Source: Bacteroidales bacterium (lineage in GTDB: Bacteria > Bacteroidota > Bacteroidia > Bacteroidales > JAAYUG01). Taken from it: a DNA stretch of 33,507 nucleotides. Under the pieces are notes generated by a model. It had not been told where the DNA came from and made no database searches. It saw only the letters and a program-made list of their open reading frames with translations. Where the stretch lies: contig JAAYUG010000109.1 in the NCBI GenBank assembly GCA_012517825.1, positions 1 to 33,507 on the forward strand, read 5' to 3'. Shown in pieces: positions 32,576 to 33,507 of the stretch; positions within the stretch are counted from its first letter, which is position 1, and each line of letters opens with the position of its first letter. A program made the translations under genes and the position numbers.

Positions 32576-32915
32576 GCCCGGATTGCGCATCAGGAGGGAA
32601 GCGAACTGATGCGCAGTGCGTTGGCCTTGCGCGCAAGCATCCGGGCAAATCCCGCTGGAACGAAGTGGAAGCGGCCGGTTAAGCCCGGATTGCGCATCAG
32701 GAGGGAAGCGAACTGATGCGCAGTGCGTTGGTCTTGCGCGCAAGCATCCGGGCAAATCCCGCTGGAACGGAGTGGAAGCGGCCCGCAGGGAACATTGCGA
32801 ATGTTTTCATGAGCAATGTGGGTTAGGCCCGGATTGCGCATCAGGAGGGAAGCGAACTGATACGCAGTGTGTTTTCCTTGCGCGCAAGCATCCGGGCAAA
32901 TCCCGATGGAACCAA
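32576..32915. repeat. Three copies of the 107-bp repeat, inverted relative to the left array
   Basis: GCCCGG starts the copies at 32576, 32683 and 32827. The first spacing is exactly 107; the second is 144 owing to a 37-base insertion that includes a hairpin, ACATTGC (32792-32798) with GCAATGT (32813-32819). The sequence is the reverse complement of the array at 1-422, with the same stems (inner arms ATTGCGCATCAG and CTGATGCGCAGT, loop GAGGGAAGCGAA). The region 32414-32575 before it holds nothing beyond the DivIC promoter. Confidence 0.92.
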
Positions 32916-33364
32916 ATTCCTGAATTTTCACCGCATGAAGTCAGAATATATGCAGTATTCTTCAATACCTCCGGTGTTGAAAAGGTTAGCTTTCAATTTA
33001 CCATGGATGTAACTATGGATATTGGAGTTCGAAACCTACGGTTTCGTGCTGTTTTCGTTCCATTTTTCTCAAACAAGCTTCCTTTAAACATGTTAAGAAA
33101 CGCAAAGAGCAAGAACACAAATATGAGCCAAGTCTCATTCCAAAAAGGGATTTCATTTATGAACGCAAACCCCATGCGCGTTGGCCAAGGCAAAACAAGT
33201 AGCTCAGGCTGTTGTGAATGCCTGAATGCGTAGAATTGCGGCAGAGGGCCCCACGCCAAAGTCGGGATTTGCCCTTAATACCCGCAAAATATTTAGTGAA
33301 GGACTAATTTTCTGTGATGCTTGCATTAAGGATGAAGGTAGGGGTCTTTATGAAAAGGGTTATG
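32916..33364. other. No supportable gene; possibly decayed sequence
   Basis: Short overlapping frames occur on both strands. A minus frame at 33259-32993 has a hydrophobic stretch (NETWLIFVFLLFAFLNMFKG), and a plus frame without any start codon encodes a Lys/Arg-rich stretch (SFKHVKKRKEQEHKYEPS) and stops near 33203. None has a promoter, a family match or a clear start. It may be a fragment of a dispersed element. Confidence 0.4.
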
Positions 33365-33420
33365 CGGGGTTTCACCCCGAACCCTGAGTTACTTTTTTGT
33401 CAGCTACACAAAAAAGTAAC
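33365..33420. repeat. Two adjacent strong hairpins
   Basis: CGGGGT (33365-33370) and ACCCCG (33374-33379) close a 3-nt loop. GTTACTTTTTTG (33388-33399) and CAAAAAAGTAAC (33409-33420) are a perfect 12-bp inverted repeat with a 9-nt loop. The second has the look of a bidirectional terminator, but no gene of the window ends there. Confidence 0.6.
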
Positions 33421-33443
33421 CAAAAAAAGTCTCCACGATTGAA

Positions 33444-33502
33444 GGCTGAGGCCTCTTCGGAGGGTACCCAAACTATCGTCCATAACCAACCCGGCCTCAG
33501 CC
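33444..33502. repeat. 10-bp inverted repeat at the window end
   Basis: GGCTGAGGCC (33444-33453) and GGCCTCAGCC (33493-33502) are perfect inverted repeats enclosing 39 bases. It follows directly on the hairpins at 33365-33420 and the structure may continue outside the window. Confidence 0.55.
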
Positions 33503-33507
33503 CGCAC

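Noticed and set aside
32555-32931. Minus-strand reading frames of 66 and 113 residues
   Set aside because: They repeat the same peptide because they translate the 107-bp repeat; the left array has no matching open frame.
32616-33233. 205-residue plus-strand reading frame
   Set aside because: Its first 90 codons are the 107-bp repeat read through, and the rest has no family match, promoter or composition of a real protein.
32993-33259. 88-residue minus-strand frame with a hydrophobic stretch
   Set aside because: No promoter, no recognisable family and a plus-strand frame over the same bases looks equally protein-like; kept only as uncertain non-coding sequence.

Overview
The window looks like a chromosomal segment of a Bacteroidota bacterium, most likely of the order Bacteroidales. 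The evidence is threefold. There are several TAnnTTTG-type -7 promoter boxes, characteristic of the phylum. There is a gldA/gldF/gldG-type ABC operon. There are also type IX secretion system (T9SS) substrates carrying both known kinds of C-terminal sorting domain, next to a PorP/SprF-family protein. A D-lactate dehydrogenase suggests fermentative ability, and three superoxide dismutases suggest regular exposure to oxygen.

Layout. 1-422 is an array of a 107-bp structured repeat. 482-1084 is a Mn-type superoxide dismutase, followed by a diverged repeat copy and a terminator. 1305-5467 (minus) is the operon gldA-gldF-gldG-DUF4340. 5855-6430 is an Fe-type superoxide dismutase, and 6513-7568 is ldhA with an unusual cysteine-rich tail. 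On the minus strand, 8606-7569 holds a 50-residue membrane protein missed by size cut-offs and an SDR protein that lacks the usual catalytic Tyr/Lys. 8706-9422 is a third, Mn-type superoxide dismutase with an export signal. 10008-9433 (minus) is a nitroreductase. 10030-10600 is a non-coding region of 7- and 8-bp periodic repeats arranged in a ~225-bp higher-order repeat. 11532-10621 (minus) is proline dehydrogenase. 16692-11737 (minus) is a 1651-residue secreted multidomain protein with a type A T9SS signal.

16926-28974 holds two adjacent giant paralogues (2016 and 1995 residues). Each has an IgGFc-binding-like N-terminus, 15 PKD modules and a type B T9SS C-terminal domain. They are followed by a PorP/SprF-family protein (29092-30093), an OmpH/Skp-like protein, a family 2 glycosyltransferase and, on the minus strand, a DivIC/FtsB-like division protein. 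32576-32915 carries three more copies of the 107-bp repeat in the opposite orientation to the left array. The window ends in non-coding, hairpin-rich DNA.

Working together (inference): the giant PKD proteins and the PorP/SprF protein look like a surface-adhesin export and anchoring module. The type B C-terminal domain would direct export through the T9SS, and the PorP/SprF protein would be the outer-membrane partner. The strongest observations beyond ordinary annotation are five. The 107-bp repeat keeps nested stems at both ends of the window and in a diverged copy. The two giant proteins match module by module, with alternating A/B PKD types and an odd ninth module. Three superoxide dismutases of different metal type and location sit within 9 kb. 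LdhA has a Cys-rich tail. The 10-kb intergenic region has heptad-repeat structure.
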